A DNA stretch of 64,000 nucleotides from Hemileia vastatrix. Its lineage: Eukaryota > Basidiomycota > Pucciniomycetes > Pucciniales > Zaghouaniaceae. The notes beneath the pieces are model-generated. The model searched no databases. It saw nothing but the letters and a program-made list of their open reading frames with translations, and had not been told where the DNA came from. Below, in pieces: positions 31,418 through 43,376 of this stretch; position 1 is the first letter of the stretch; each line of letters opens with the position of its first letter. The position numbers and the translations under genes were made by a program. The DNA is taken from contig JASXTE010000001.1 of NCBI GenBank assembly GCA_030280995.1, positions 30,412,606-30,476,605 of the forward strand. Reading direction: 5' to 3'.

Positions 31418-31526
31418 AGCAAGGGGTGGATATCACCAAAATTTTTCTAAGTCATCAATTTCACATGTCAGATTTGAAAATTTGGCAATACCCCCCCCTG
31501 CATTTTATTGAAGTAAGTGGTGGAAG

Positions 31527-31730
31527 TCATCTAAATTTAATATAATTACATAAATTATTAAATAAATATCTAATATATATCAATTTCCCTAGTTTAAAGT
31601 AATGACAATCCCTTAAGCCAAAATGCAGATCAAATCTAGAAACAAAAGTTTGGGACTTTCCACAGGTATAGGCTAGAGGAACCCCATGAAACAAATAAAT
31701 GTTATCATGATTACCATTTATACAACACAA
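31527..31730 (-). other. Copy 2: small ORF of unknown kind
   Basis: Mirror copy of 28930-29133, 67 codons, not recognised. Confidence 0.25.
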
Positions 31731-31823
31731 GGTTGTGGGCCCATTACTTTAGTTGAGGAAATTGATACATAAAAAATATTTATTAAAAATTTACGAAAAA
31801 ATATAAAATTTTCAATGACAACT

Positions 31824-32492
31824 CTAATCCCCATACTTTTTGGATCTAAATAAAGTTTTTTTAAATCGATTAACTTTACCTTCTTTCATTACCTTATTGA
31901 TTCTTTGAATCAACTTATGACTGATTTGAAATGAGCAACCAAAATGTGTTAAATGTTGACAGGATTCCAAACCAGGAAGAGCTTTGGTCGTTTGATGATT
32001 ATCCTTAGAAGAATTCCAAATAGTTTCAATGATACCATTTCCCAAACCAAAATCAATGATGCACCGGTGGTCTGGAAAATATAAACCATGTAATTTGATT
32101 TTAGCTGGAGATGGTATTGGTTGGCCAGTAATCGGTTTGATATATGAGAATATACCAAAAGTAAGAAAATTGGTGTCCTTGGTATCAGTGTGAATTTTAT
32201 TGTGAAATCCAGAATGAGTGATAATAACATTAGAAAATAAAAGATATTCATGGCTGATATCTTCCCATTCGGAGTCACACTAATTCGGTATTCCAACTTT
32301 GGTTGCAAGTTCATGATTTTTTTCAAATGCTTTATTACAGTGCTTTTTGAGTCGAAGAGCAAGAAAAGAGTTAAAGGAAGGTAGAGTGTCCCATAAGCAA
32401 AAATCTTCATCTTTTTGAGCTTTAGTAATATTCTTGAGCAACGAATACATGCCTAGATAATAATCATATAAGAGTTTCAGAATCCTTATCCT
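31824..32492 (-). pseudogene. Copy 2: Tet-like 2OG-Fe(II) dioxygenase
   Basis: Mirror copy of 28168-28836, with the iron-binding His-X-Asp and distal His motifs. It keeps CGA (LALRLKKHC) where copy 1 has TGA, but shares the TAG after KVGIPN. It is therefore one nonsense codon away from an open frame over this stretch, unless that codon lies in an intron. Confidence 0.72.
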
Positions 32493-34137
32493 CTAAATAT
32501 GCAATATAAAAATGTGAAATAAGACAAGTGAAATTCGGAAAAAAGGCTCAACTTCAAAGGTCAAAATCTCAGCAAACACTGAACCTAATTCATACCTGTT
32601 TGAGGGAAATGAAAGATATGCTTTAGTAGAATCTTCAGTTAAAGGACATGTGATTTAAATAAACCTAACCCTAATTTGTTACATAAAAAAATGAAATAAA
32701 AATTTAAATTGGGAAAAAAAAGGCTCAACTTTAATGGTCAATATCTCAGCAACCACTGAATCAAATTCAAATCTGTTTGTGGGAAATGAGAGGTAGCCTT
32801 CAGGAGAATCTTCAGTTAAAAGAACATTAGATTTGAATAAACCTAACCCTAATTCCGAGTCTGATTTTCAAAATTTTACAAAAACTTGAAAAGTGGTAAT
32901 GAAGATGAGATCAAAAGGAGTTTTATAAGTTCACTGTTATCCAGATAAGAGTCATACATATATTTAAGTATGAACTTTTCATAAAAGGAATGAGATATCA
33001 TATAGGCATGAAAAAAAGGAGATGAAACTTACCTTGATTGAAAAGTAGGAAAAATAGAGTGAGAAAGATTGATGTTGGAATTGTGGGGAAATTGAATATG
33101 GAGTAAGTGAAATGCATAAAGAATGTGCAATGTATGTGTTTCAATGAAATGGAGCCAAAAAAAAGTGAAATAAGGGAAAGGGGGGATAATGACCATGCCA
33201 AGGAGGGATGAAGAGTAGGGTGATGGAGCTAAAAAAGAAAGTAAAGAGGGAGAGAAAAAAAAGGTTAATTATAACATTGAAATCCAAAATAACCACTTAC
33301 AAAAAAAATTTAGATAAAAAAAATAAAATAAACAGAAAAAAACAAAAAAAAAATTATAATTAGTAATCAAAAAATCAAAAAATCAAAAAAAAAGAATAAA
33401 GTGACTTACCTGGAGAGATGAGATGACAAAATGAATGAAACCAAATTGTTTGAGGGATGTTGGAGGAGAATAGGAAAAGGATATGAGGGATGAATGAAAA
33501 AAAAAATCACTGACAAAATATGCAATTTCAGAAAATATGCGATTTCATGTTGAGCTGGTGAAAGAAAACCAATGAGCCATCCAAAAAAAAAAAAATTCAC
33601 CGTAAATTCCAAAAAAAATGAATATGCAACAAACCAAAATACCAACCCAATTGAATGAAGTACACAAAGAGGACATTTGGAGAGTACAAAATGGTATGGG
33701 AAAGAAAGGGATGATGTGGCCAACATGTGGTTTTGAAAAAATAAATCACGAAAAAAGTACTGATTTGAGGTCAGAACTGACACCCATAGAAAAAAGATTA
33801 AGAAGTAGAAGAAATAAGTAAAAAAGAATGTAAACATGCCTGGTCAAAATATTGAAAATGTCAGGAAGGGGTGTGTGCCGAGGATTGATGGGTAGGTAGC
33901 GAGGAAGGTCAGTGTGTCACATGTGACAGGGATGGGGTAAGAAAGGAAGGGATGTTTTGTGGCCAAAATGTGGTTGTGAAAAAAAACGGGAAAAAAGTGC
34001 TGATTTGAGGTCATAACTGACACCCTTTTTTGAAATAAGTGACTTTTTTGCAAAATTTAAGTGCTGATTTGTAAGTGCTGATTTGGTTTGAAATCCGCAC
34101 TTAAGTTAAGTGCGGATTTGCCAGAACTGACACCCCC

Positions 34138-34580
34138 TAATAAGTGTTTTTAATTAACTTAGTAATTATAAAAACACAATTAAGGGTAAAAGAGCACCCA
34201 ATATTTATGGATAATACTATATGATAAGTTGTATTTAATATATAAATTTTATTATTTAAATTGTAATTACATTATAAGTTAAATTTATGATTACACTTAT
34301 AATATAATTCTAAATAATTAATTTAGAAATTTAAACATATTAAATACATAAAAATGTGCCATGACTTTATAGAATATAATATTTTTTATGTAATAAAAAT
34401 TTACTTAATAATAAAAATAAATATAATAATTATTTTACTTATTCATAAAATATTTATATAATTTTATTATTCAATAAAATATTTTATTGTAAATACATAA
34501 AATACATAATGTTATTCCCTTAAATGATTCCAGTAATTTATTATATAATTTACTGGGCTCCTGAAATAGCCTGGCTGACA
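34138..34580 (-). mobile_element. Element D 5' LTR, upstream part
   Basis: Minus-strand LTR start TGTCAGCCAGGCTATTTCAG at 34580, similar to the element A LTR start at 13780. TAATA at 34138-34142 is the right-hand duplication of the palindrome. Confidence 0.82.
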
Positions 34581-34960
34581 GATTTTCTCAAAAGTGGTGT
34601 TCAATATTTTAAAACAATAAGAATATAATTATCTGCCAGTCATCTAGAAGAAGGAGAAGAAGAATGAAAGAATGGAGAGGAGGAGGAGGAAATAGAGGAA
34701 AAGATTTTACAAAAGGGAAGAAATAAAATAATAAAATAGTTTTAATTATTCTAAAAGAAAAGGCAACAATGATTCCTTGGGACTTGACACAATAATGAGG
34801 GTTATTAAATTATAATATATTTGTTTAAATAAGAGTTAATTTCAATGTGTGTCAAACACTGTTATTATTAATAGACCTATTGCAACCTTTAAGTAACTTA
34901 TTTATTTTAACTTAGATTTATAATGCTAATAAAAATAAAATAAATGTATAATCTTTAAAA
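34581..34960 (-). mobile_element. LTR remnant (A/D type), minus orientation
   Basis: 34634-34960 matches the downstream part of the A and D LTRs (CATCTAGAAGAAGGAGAAG, a GA-rich run, CACTGTTATTATTAATAGAC). 34581-34633 is leader-like. It runs opposite to element F, so this is a separate truncated element at a rearranged junction. Confidence 0.65.
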
Positions 34961-35066
34961 AAATCTTGTTGAACAAACTGAGGAGAAGGCGGATGACACA
35001 ATAGAACTGGATGATACTTCAAGTGATTGTGCCAGCAATATTTCTTATGAATCTCAACAAGAAATC

Positions 35067-36488
35067 TTGATGCTGCAAGAAGATATTCATTATTTAAATA
35101 CTATTGATATTGATAATAATGATTTATCTACAGTTGAGGATGCTGAGATCATAAATAACATTGAGGATAGCTCAATCGTAATTGCCCCTCTTAAGGCACC
35201 AGTCTTGATTAATGGAACCAGCATTGAAGTTGTTCTGGATTCTGGAGCTGGAGGAAGTGTAGTTTCTGAAAGAGCACTTGCTTCAGTGGATCAAGACTAT
35301 AAATCAAAACTGATTCCTATCACTTTTGAAAATTGGAGAGGTTATGGCTCTGTCTTTTCCCCCATTGGGAAATACAAAGCCACAGTGTTTTTTAAATATA
35401 ACCATGGTTTTGTAAGAGCTATTTGTGATTTTGTTGTCATGAAAAATGATAACTTAAGCAATTGGTTTATTATAGGGAATGATATTTTAACCAAGTATGG
35501 CATAAAATTAGATCCTTCAAACCAATGTTTCACAATGGGGAAGAATGGGAAGAGAAAATTTAAGATTTCCTCCCCTAAAAAATTATTAAAACCAGAATGG
35601 AACACATGTAATTCTGTGTCTCAATATAAAGGAAGATCTACAAAAGAAATGCATGCCCTTATGTCTGAAATTGACAATGCCTCTTTTGGAGAACAACTTT
35701 CTGGTGAGGATAAAGATTCCATCATTAACTTGATAAAGTCTTTTCCTATGGCCTTTGCTCATGGGTCACATGAACTGGGATTAGTTGAAGAAGAAATGAA
35801 ACTCTCATTGTCTTGTCCATTAACTGATATACCACCTAGTTTAAAGAAGAAGCCTTATCCTGCTTCTCCCACAAAGAAAAAAGATATTGAAGACAATATC
35901 TCTACCCTTTTAAAAATGAATATTATTGAAAAGGTAGTTGAAACACCTAAATATTGTGTTATCTCACCTGTCCTAATTTCTTATGAGGAAGATAAAGCCA
36001 GGTTATGTGGTGATTATAGAGCACTAAATACTTATACTGTTGATGATATCTACCCTTTACCTAGAATCAGCTCTATACATGCTACTTTACAGGGTGCTAA
36101 ATATATCAGCTGTTTGGATGGTAACAAGGGATATCACCAGGTACCTGTTGAGAAAAATTCTCAGAACTTTCTGATGATGGCCACTCATATGGGTATTTAT
36201 AAGTTTATTAGGATGCCATTTGGCCCTAAAAATGCCCCTTCAATTTTCCAAAAAGTCATGGATAACACATTCCATCAAAAGATAATTGAAGGATGGCTGA
36301 TGGTTTATATTGATGATATCATTATATTCTCAAAAACATTTGAGGACCATCTTAACCACCTGTGTAAAGTATTCCAGAAAATGGATGAAATAAATATGAC
36401 ACTTGCTTTGAAGAAATGTAAATTTGGTTTCCATTCTTTAAACGTTCTTGGACATGTTGTTTCATGCTTACAGATATGTGTTGACTAG
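35067..36488 (+). pseudogene. Element F: protease and reverse transcriptase
   Basis: 473 codons. Protease VVLDSGAGGSVVS with the catalytic Asp. Reverse transcriptase motifs are SPVLISYEEDKARLCGDYRA, SCLDGNKGYHQVP, MPFGPKNAPSIFQKVMD and YIDD. A TAG at 36486 replaces the Gln codon seen in B (CVDQNKVAA). The frame then continues in register at 36495. Confidence 0.9.
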
Positions 36489-37477
36489 AACAAAGTGGCA
36501 GCCATACAAGAGGTGAAGGCTCCTAATACAGTTAGAGAGCTACAGAGTTTTTTGGGAATGTGTGGATACTATAGACAGTATATTAAAAATTACCAAGTCA
36601 TAGCTTTACCCCTTACCCAATTAACTAGAAAGGATATTGCTTTTGTCTGGAATAGTGAAAGACAAAGAGCCTTTGACACTATGAAACACTGTTTGATGTC
36701 AGCACCTATTCTTACTTTACCTGACTTTAATCAGCCATTTGTTTTATATACTGATGCCAGTTTTATTGGTCTGGAGGCTGCCCTCCATCAAAAACAAGTG
36801 ATGAATGATGAAGTATCAGAGGTAGTAATTTGTTATATTTCAAGAACCTTGAGAAATAGTGAATTGAAATATGGTGCTACTCAATTAGAGTGTTTAGCTG
36901 TAGTATGGGCTCTAGAAAAGCTACATTATTACCTAGATGACCAGAAATTTGAACTTGTCACTGACTGCAGTGCAGTTAAATCCCTTTTAAACTTGAAAAC
37001 AACTAACAGACATATGTTCAGATGGCAGTTAGCTGTTCAAGAGTACAGAGGGAGAATGACAATTATTCATAGAGCTGGTATTGTTCACTCAAATGTGGAT
37101 ATGTTATCAAGGTTACCTTTACCAAATAATGACTCTAATCCTGCTTATGATCCTGAGGATGAAATTATTCATATTCATGGAATATATGTGGTTGATATGG
37201 AGGAAGAGCTATTGCAGCTAATTCTGGATTCACATGATAAGGACACTGACTTAAAAAAGTTATGCACCATATTAAATGATCCAAAAAAATGCTTCAATAC
37301 AAGCATTAATTAAAACCCTTCCAACAAAGTACCAGAAGGCTTTGGAGAAAGGTAAGTTTTCAATTGATGAAGGATATCTATATTATAGAAGAAAGTTGAG
37401 TAATGTCATTGTTATTCCTCCTTCTATGAAAGAAATCATCTTGAGAATTTGTCATGATGACATATTAGCTGGACATT
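36489..37477 (+). pseudogene. Element F: RNase H and linker, frameshifted
   Basis: RNase H LYTDASFIGLEAALHQKQ with its Asp, TQLECLAVVWALEKLHYYL, then HSNVDMLSRLPLPNN. In a run of A near 37285 the frame slips (DPKKCF where relatives have DPKNAS), and coding continues in another frame (37276-37509), which slips again after HFDLEK. Confidence 0.87.
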
Positions 37478-38749
37478 TTGATCTTGAAAAAAACAATGAT
37501 CAGAATTAAAAACACTGCTTGGTGGGTTAATATGTCTGAGGACACCAAATTATATGTTGAATCTTGTGATTCTTGCCAAAAATCAAAAAGATTAACTGGT
37601 AAGAGAGCTGGATTAATGCAACATATTGAACCTCCTGATGCACCATGGCAGATAATAAACATGGATTTTGTAACAGGATTACCTATATCTGGAAAAGACA
37701 GTTATAACTCTTGTTGGGTTATTGTGGACAGATTCACCAAAATGTGTAAATTTATCCCTACTCACAAGGATGTTTCCACTAAAGAATTAGCTTTCTTATG
37801 GTGGTCTCATATGTTCAATACTGCTGGTTTTCCTAAAGCCATAATCTCTGACAGACGCCCTAAATTTACTTCTGAATTTTGGATGTCTCTGATGGATGTT
37901 TGTGGTTGTGATCTGAAACTTTCTACTGCCCATCACCCTCAGACTGATGGTTTAGCTGAAAGAATGATTCAGACTTTAGAGGACATGATAAGAAGATATT
38001 GTGCCTTTGGCCTTGAGTATAAAGATAATGACAGATTCACTCATGATTGGGTTACCTTACTTCCAGGGTTAGAATTTGCTTATAATAGCACTGTTCATTC
38101 TGTAACTCAAAGAAAGCCTTTTGAGCTCTGGCTTGGATATGTTCCAAATACTCCTGCCCAAATTCTCAATAATAAAATACCTAAATTGGATATACATCCT
38201 GGTGTAAAATCTTTTCTTCAAATGCAACAACTTTGCAGAAATCATGCTCAAAAATGTATTGAAAAATCATTTGAATATGAGAAGAAAAGATGGGACAAAT
38301 CCCATAAAGAATACACTTTTAAAAAGGGTGATGAAGTGTTAATTTCTACAGTCCACTTCAATTTACAAGGTAATAACAAATTGAAAGACCCATTTGTTGG
38401 TCCATTTGTTGTAAGAAGAATGGTTGGTGATAATGCAGTTGAAGTTATTTTTTATTCTCCATATGACAGAAAACATCCTGTTTTTCCAATATCTCTTTTA
38501 AAACCTTATACATCCAATAGTGATTTGTTTCCCAAAAGGAGGGGAAGACCAAAAAAGACCCCTAATGAAATCACTGAGACAGCAGAAATTGATAAAATTC
38601 TAAATGACAGAATAATTACTGCTGAAAAAGGTACAGAATACTTATTGAGATTCAAGAATAAATCTTCTGAATATGATTCTTGGATACCTGGGAAGGAAAT
38701 ATCTAATCTTTCTACTCTGCTAAAGAAATATAAAAAGAAAAAATCATAG
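37478..38749 (+). pseudogene. Element F: integrase and chromodomain
   Basis: 423 codons open. Zinc finger Cys pair CDSCQKSKR, catalytic core with NMDFVTGLPISG and IISDRRPKFTSEFW (first Asp kept, next Asp changed to Arg) and GLAERMIQTLEDM (catalytic Glu). The chromodomain is near the end (EIDKILNDRIITAEKGTEY; YDSWIPGKEISNL). The lesions upstream make the element defective as a whole. Confidence 0.9.
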
Positions 38750-38783
38750 CATTTTTTTTATTGTTTTTTTTAGAGTGAGGGAG

Positions 38784-39490
38784 TGTCAGCCAGGCTACTA
38801 GACTTATCCAGTAAGATAATTAATTATCTTAATGAGATGAAGCCATGCCTTTTAATCCTTATTAATAATTGATTATTTACAAACTACTTATGTATTACTT
38901 ACAACTAACTAGCTAAGTACTATAAGTAATGTAAATAATTAATAAAAATAAGTAACTGTCACAGATATTTCTTTTCCTAACACCGTGCTCAATAATACAG
39001 ATAAGAGGGAATAAAAATAGTATTAAAAATATAAGAATATAAAAAGAAAGAAACTTTTCAAATTCCTTTTTTTAAATTTTGTTAAATCAACATTTTAAAT
39101 CAAATGTTTTTGTACTAAATGTGACGGACCAAGGGATTTAAAGTTTTATTTCAAATAAAGTGATATCTTTTATTGATGCACTATTTAGTATATTTTTTGT
39201 TATTTCACATACACTCTTTATTTAGTTTCTTTTTCCCATACCCTTGTATCAAGTGGTGTTAACTCTGTGTTTTTATTTCTCCCATTTTTGCCTATAAAAG
39301 GCCCTCTCTTTTTGTGCTTTTGAAATTCATTCCATTACTTACTTATTTTATTAAATCAATTACTACCATTCAAATATTTATTACTATTTATTATTGTTTT
39401 AGTACTTACAACAACATAATTCTAATTCTTTAATTATAATAATAATTAAAAGTTTTACCTCTGAACATTTGAGTAATATATCTTTAAGAT
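38784..39490 (+). repeat. Element F 3' LTR (right edge uncertain)
   Basis: Starts TGTCAGCCAGGCTACTAGAC after the polypurine tract. GCCTATAAAAGGCCC near 39290 is a TATA box. It resembles 17426-18159. I cannot find the CTGACA end, so it is probably truncated near 39490. Confidence 0.75.
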
Positions 39491-41132
39491 AGAAAATACG
39501 TACCTGAGTTTGAAAACCCTAAAAATCGTTGTTATCGCCATTGGACCTCTTCATAAAACCTTCTAGACTTGAAAGAGACCTTGACAGGTTCTATGACAAA
39601 CTTTACAAATTTCAAATATTATCAAGCATTTCTAATATCATTGTGCGTAAACCCGTGTCACATTTCATTACGAGACGGTGCCATACAATTGTGCCCGCGG
39701 TGTATATATACAACCGGGATGTCATGCACGCAATCGAAACCATATTTATGCATTGTTTCAAAAGAAAATTGACTCTTATTTTTTTCCTTTCCCTCCAATC
39801 TCACGCACTTAGACACGTGACAGCTTACGAACATGCCTCATGGTTGTAATATCAAAGGAAAGCGGGTAGTTTCAAGGGACTCTTCAAAAGATATTTGGAA
39901 TATTATTCCTTAACTCCAGACTCGTGTGAGTCGGTCAACCTTGTCTTCTTTTAGTCCGAAATGTGTAGGGGCAAACTCGGTTACGGGACAATCGAAATCC
40001 AAATTGGTCCCAGTTGTGACTATATCACTGCTTCAAGATAAAAGGAGCGGGCTCTTGCTTTTGTATTTGGAGAGCTGAATTTGCCTAATTTGTCTCCATC
40101 TCAAAGTTAGGATTAAATGATAATTTTTGGGTTTTGCTGGTCGAGCATGGTCATAGAGTTCATCAAAACTGGAGGGTAGCTGGAGAAAATGCATATGCCT
40201 GAATGTGGATGTGAAGACAGTTACATTTAGATTCAACTGTGTTTAACCGATGTGAGACTGTTTCCATTGAGCCCGCCAACCACCAAGCCAGTCAAAAAGA
40301 AAAGAAAAGAAAAAAAAAACATAGTTTATGAAATTAATTGAAAAAGGAAGTTGGGGATCAATCTTGAATTTAATGATGTTCATTTTTACAGTTCTATTGC
40401 AATATGCAGCTTGGCGATTGTTAAATTTTAGAGTTGGTTTTTGGGTTGAATGATTTATGTTAATTGAACGAACAAGCTCAGTTAGAGGTAAAGTTTAGTT
40501 TAATACTCTCTGCAGTTAGTATTTATTTTCATGGTATTACTTCCCATTTGAGCATGAGGCCATATTTCCCCACTTAATCAATAGAACAAGGTGAAAAAAA
40601 AGATAAATCAGGAAGAAGCTAAGTGTTGAGAATGCAGGAGGTGATAAAGTTGGCATTAATAAACTTGTAGATGAGTATTTGTATGCATAGATTGTCTATT
40701 ATACCAATAACTCTCCTGCTCATGTTCAGAGTTTCTAAAGTGTTTGGTACTCTTAACTGCTTGGTGATGCTGAGAAACCGCGCCAAGAACATATCATCCA
40801 AAGGAGAAGAAAAACCCAAGCAGGAACGGAAAACACACATTCCAAGAAGAAGCAGAATGTATGTAAGACAATTTCTGGCGCAAGTGTGTTTGATGAGCAC
40901 AGATATACATAATGTACTGTTTGTGGGTTTCCTAAGCCATTCCAGTAACACAGTGGGATTTCTGACAGATGCTGGAGTAGGATAGAATTGGCACCCGACA
41001 GCTTTCCTTGTCTTTGTGTGAAATGATCCAGAGATCGATGTCCACGATCACGTGTTGAGTGATATTGCATATCCAGGTTCATCCATCCACTAAGTTTTGT
41101 CCCCAGTTGACTAGAATCGACTTTCAGAAAAG
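39491..41132. other. Intergenic stretch before ERG9, no gene recognised
   Basis: Composition here is less AT-rich than in the transposon block. Short overlapping open frames occur on both strands at 40619-41082, but none resembles a known protein. An unrecognised gene on the minus strand near 40600-41080 is possible. The last few hundred bases should hold the ERG9 promoter. Confidence 0.5.
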
Positions 41133-43063
41133 ATGAAACTGATCGAACTCTTGACCCTCGCCCTCTTTCATCCTACTGAGCTCAAAGTCAGCATTTTTTG
41201 ACTATTATTTATAAGTGACCTACCTTTTCTTTTTATGGTTGATTTGGCTTGGATTTTTGACTAGGCCTTCATCAATCACACAATTTGGTATGAACCTATA
41301 CGACGTCTGGAAGACCATCCTGAGTGAGTGGGATACATTGATATACATATATACAAAGATGTATTCTAGGATCTTTATGATGTGTGCTGATTATTATTTT
41401 TTCTTTCTGCAGAGAATCTCGGATTGACAAACCCCAGATGCAAAAATGTTGGGATTTTTTAGATCAGACAAGTAGAAGCTTCAGTGTTGTCATAAAACAG
41501 CTTGAAGGTGAATTGTGCCGCGTGGTAAGCCTTCAGACTCTATTATTTGGCATGCAGCTCCTGGAGGTTTCACTAATCATTTTTCGCATTAGATATGCAT
41601 TTTTTACTTGGTTCTTCGAGGATTGGATACCATTGAAGATGATATGTCCATCAATATCACTGACAAGGAACGTCTCCTTCAAAACTTCCATACCTATTTG
41701 GAAAAACCTGGATGGAACTTTAATGGTTGTGAGTTGGTTCATTTTACTTTTCTGCAACGCTCAGCGTTTTTTACTGGGCTCAATTATGATTTTCAGGTGG
41801 TATGCAAGAAAAAGATCGTGATTTATTGGTCTGCTTTGATGTGGTGATTGCCGAGTTTCAAGAACTTCATATCTCGTAGGGATTTTTCAAAAGTGAATGT
41901 CATGCTATACATTGGCTGAGCTTGTCTATTTATAGTTATCGTCGGGTAATATCAAGAGCCACTGCTCGGATGGGAAGAGGCATGGCAAAATATGCAAGAG
42001 TTGCTCACGACAACAACGGTGTTTTTTCGGTAGACACCATGTCTTCATATGATTTATATTGCCATTATGTAGCGGGATTAGTCGGTGAAGGATTATCTCA
42101 ACTTTTGGCAGAGTCTGGGCTGGAAAGCCCAGACTTAGGAAAGCGTTTAACTCTAAGCAATGCGATGGGTCTTTTGCTTCAAAAGACAAACATTTTGAGG
42201 GATTTTAGTGAAGATGTTAAGGATGGACGGATGTTTTGGCCCAAAGAGATATGGGGGAAGTATGTTGATCATCCTAGCGAATTGACTCTTAATACTAATG
42301 TTCAGTCAGCACGATGGGCTATGAATGAAATGGCTTTGGATGCATTAAGCCACTGTCTCGATGTTCTTGATTATCTCAGTCTAATCCGGAATCAAAGTGT
42401 TTTCAACTTTTGCGCCATACCACAAGTAATGGCAATAGCCACCTTGAAAGAATGCTATGGAAATCTGAAAGTATATCATGAAAACGTTAAAATAAGAAGA
42501 AGTTTAACTGTTAAAGTCAGAAAATTTGATTTGCTCTTATTTCTCATTTTCGGATTTTCATCAATTGATTGATTGTTTTTTATATAGCTCATGGCTAAAG
42601 CTACCAATCCTCGGGATTTGAGTTACATATTTGTTGATTTTATCCAAAAGATTCATGCGCGCACTAGGCCTGATGATCCAAGTTTTGTTAAAATCAGTGT
42701 GTTGACTGGACAGGTTAGTTGGTGTTGGTCGTGCTGAAAATAATATATAAGCAACTGATTATCTTGATGTTCAAGGTCACTTCTTGGGCCGAAAGCAGGT
42801 ATCCCAGTTTTGTGGTATCTGGTGGACCGATATCAGTTTTTCGAAATGATGCAGATGCCAAACTGATTAGTGATGTAAGAATCCAACAACAACCTTGTTC
42901 ACCCTTGAATTCTGCCCCAGCTAGGAATGGGAGACAACCAAGCCTGACAAAGGAAGATCTGATATTTATTGGAATTGTCATGGCGGGAGTGTTATCATTG
43001 GTGATCGTAAGCGGAGGTATAGTTGGCTCAATAGTTTATTATTTCACAAGGGTAAGTAATTTC

Positions 43064-43095
<32 letters not shown>

Positions 43096-43098
43096 AGA

Positions 43099-43144
<46 letters not shown>

Positions 43145-43283
43145 CCCTGAAGCTTTGAAATAAAATCATAAAAAAGCCTTGACCATTGTTCAACATTGAA
43201 TTAATATTATATTTAAGCAGGAAAGTGGACATGAATATATCAATCCTGTTACACCACTCTCAAACCCCAAAATTGAACTTTAA
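41133..43283 (+). CDS. ERG9: Squalene synthase (farnesyl-diphosphate farnesyltransferase)
   Basis: Joins two farnesyl diphosphates head-to-head into squalene with NADPH, the committed step of sterol synthesis at the ER membrane. Nine exons close in frame: 41133-41186, 41265-41323, 41413-41524, 41593-41728, 41797-41875, 41936-42515, 42588-42713, 42776-43051, 43221-43283, giving 494 residues. It starts [18 protein letters not shown]. Motifs: [13 protein letters not shown], the first Asp-rich [23 protein letters not shown], the second Asp-rich [16 protein letters not shown] and [17 protein letters not shown]-terminal membrane helix ([20 protein letters not shown]) anchors it. Length and motif order are normal. 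The final intron holds two long A tracts. It converges on SNU23 93 bp away. Confidence 0.95.
43064..43142. repeat. Two poly-A tracts in the last ERG9 intron
   Basis: Runs of about 27 and 42 A separated by TCCCAAGAC. Possible length polymorphism or assembly uncertainty. Confidence 0.9.
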
Positions 43284-43376
43284 ATTGAACGAACAAATCC
43301 TTATGGCACAGTAAATCGGTGACAAGTGTATATATCTTTAACAAAACAATTATAACATAATAATACAAATTGAATT

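Larger units (their letters stand above)
26534..34137. mobile_element. 7.6-kb palindrome: two inverted Harbinger-like elements
   Basis: Copy 1 (26534-30256, 3723 bp) and copy 2 (30404-34137, 3734 bp) are near-identical inverted repeats around a 147-bp AT-rich spacer. Outer flanks are TAATA at 26529-26533 and 34138-34142, consistent with insertion as one unit into the element D LTR. Each copy has its own terminal inverted repeats (GGGGGTGTCAGTTCTGGC), a truncated PIF/Harbinger transposase and a Tet-like dioxygenase pseudogene. Both copies share two nonsense codons, so they were already defective before duplication. Confidence 0.88.
30404..34137 (+). mobile_element. Harbinger-like copy 2
   Basis: Mirror image of copy 1: coordinates sum to about 60660 over most of the length, with an 11-base drift in poly-T tracts near the outer end. 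Private lesion: TAA at 30749-30751 in the transposase, where copy 1 has GAA. Confidence 0.85.
34961..38783 (+). mobile_element. Element F: 5'-truncated chromovirus
   Basis: Plus-strand element beginning abruptly after the zinc knuckle (LVEQTEEKADDTIELDD) and running through protease, reverse transcriptase, RNase H, integrase and chromodomain to the polypurine tract AGAGTGAGGGAG (38772-38783). The gag gene and 5' LTR are absent. Confidence 0.9.

Noticed and set aside
40619..41082. Overlapping ORFs on both strands upstream of ERG9
   Set aside because: None resembles a known protein, and the frames on the two strands are mutual shadows; too weak to call a gene.
42719..43150. 143-codon ORF ending in poly-Lys near ERG9
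   Set aside because: It is ERG9 exon 8 read into its last intron and the A tracts; the real gene splices at 43051 to 43221.
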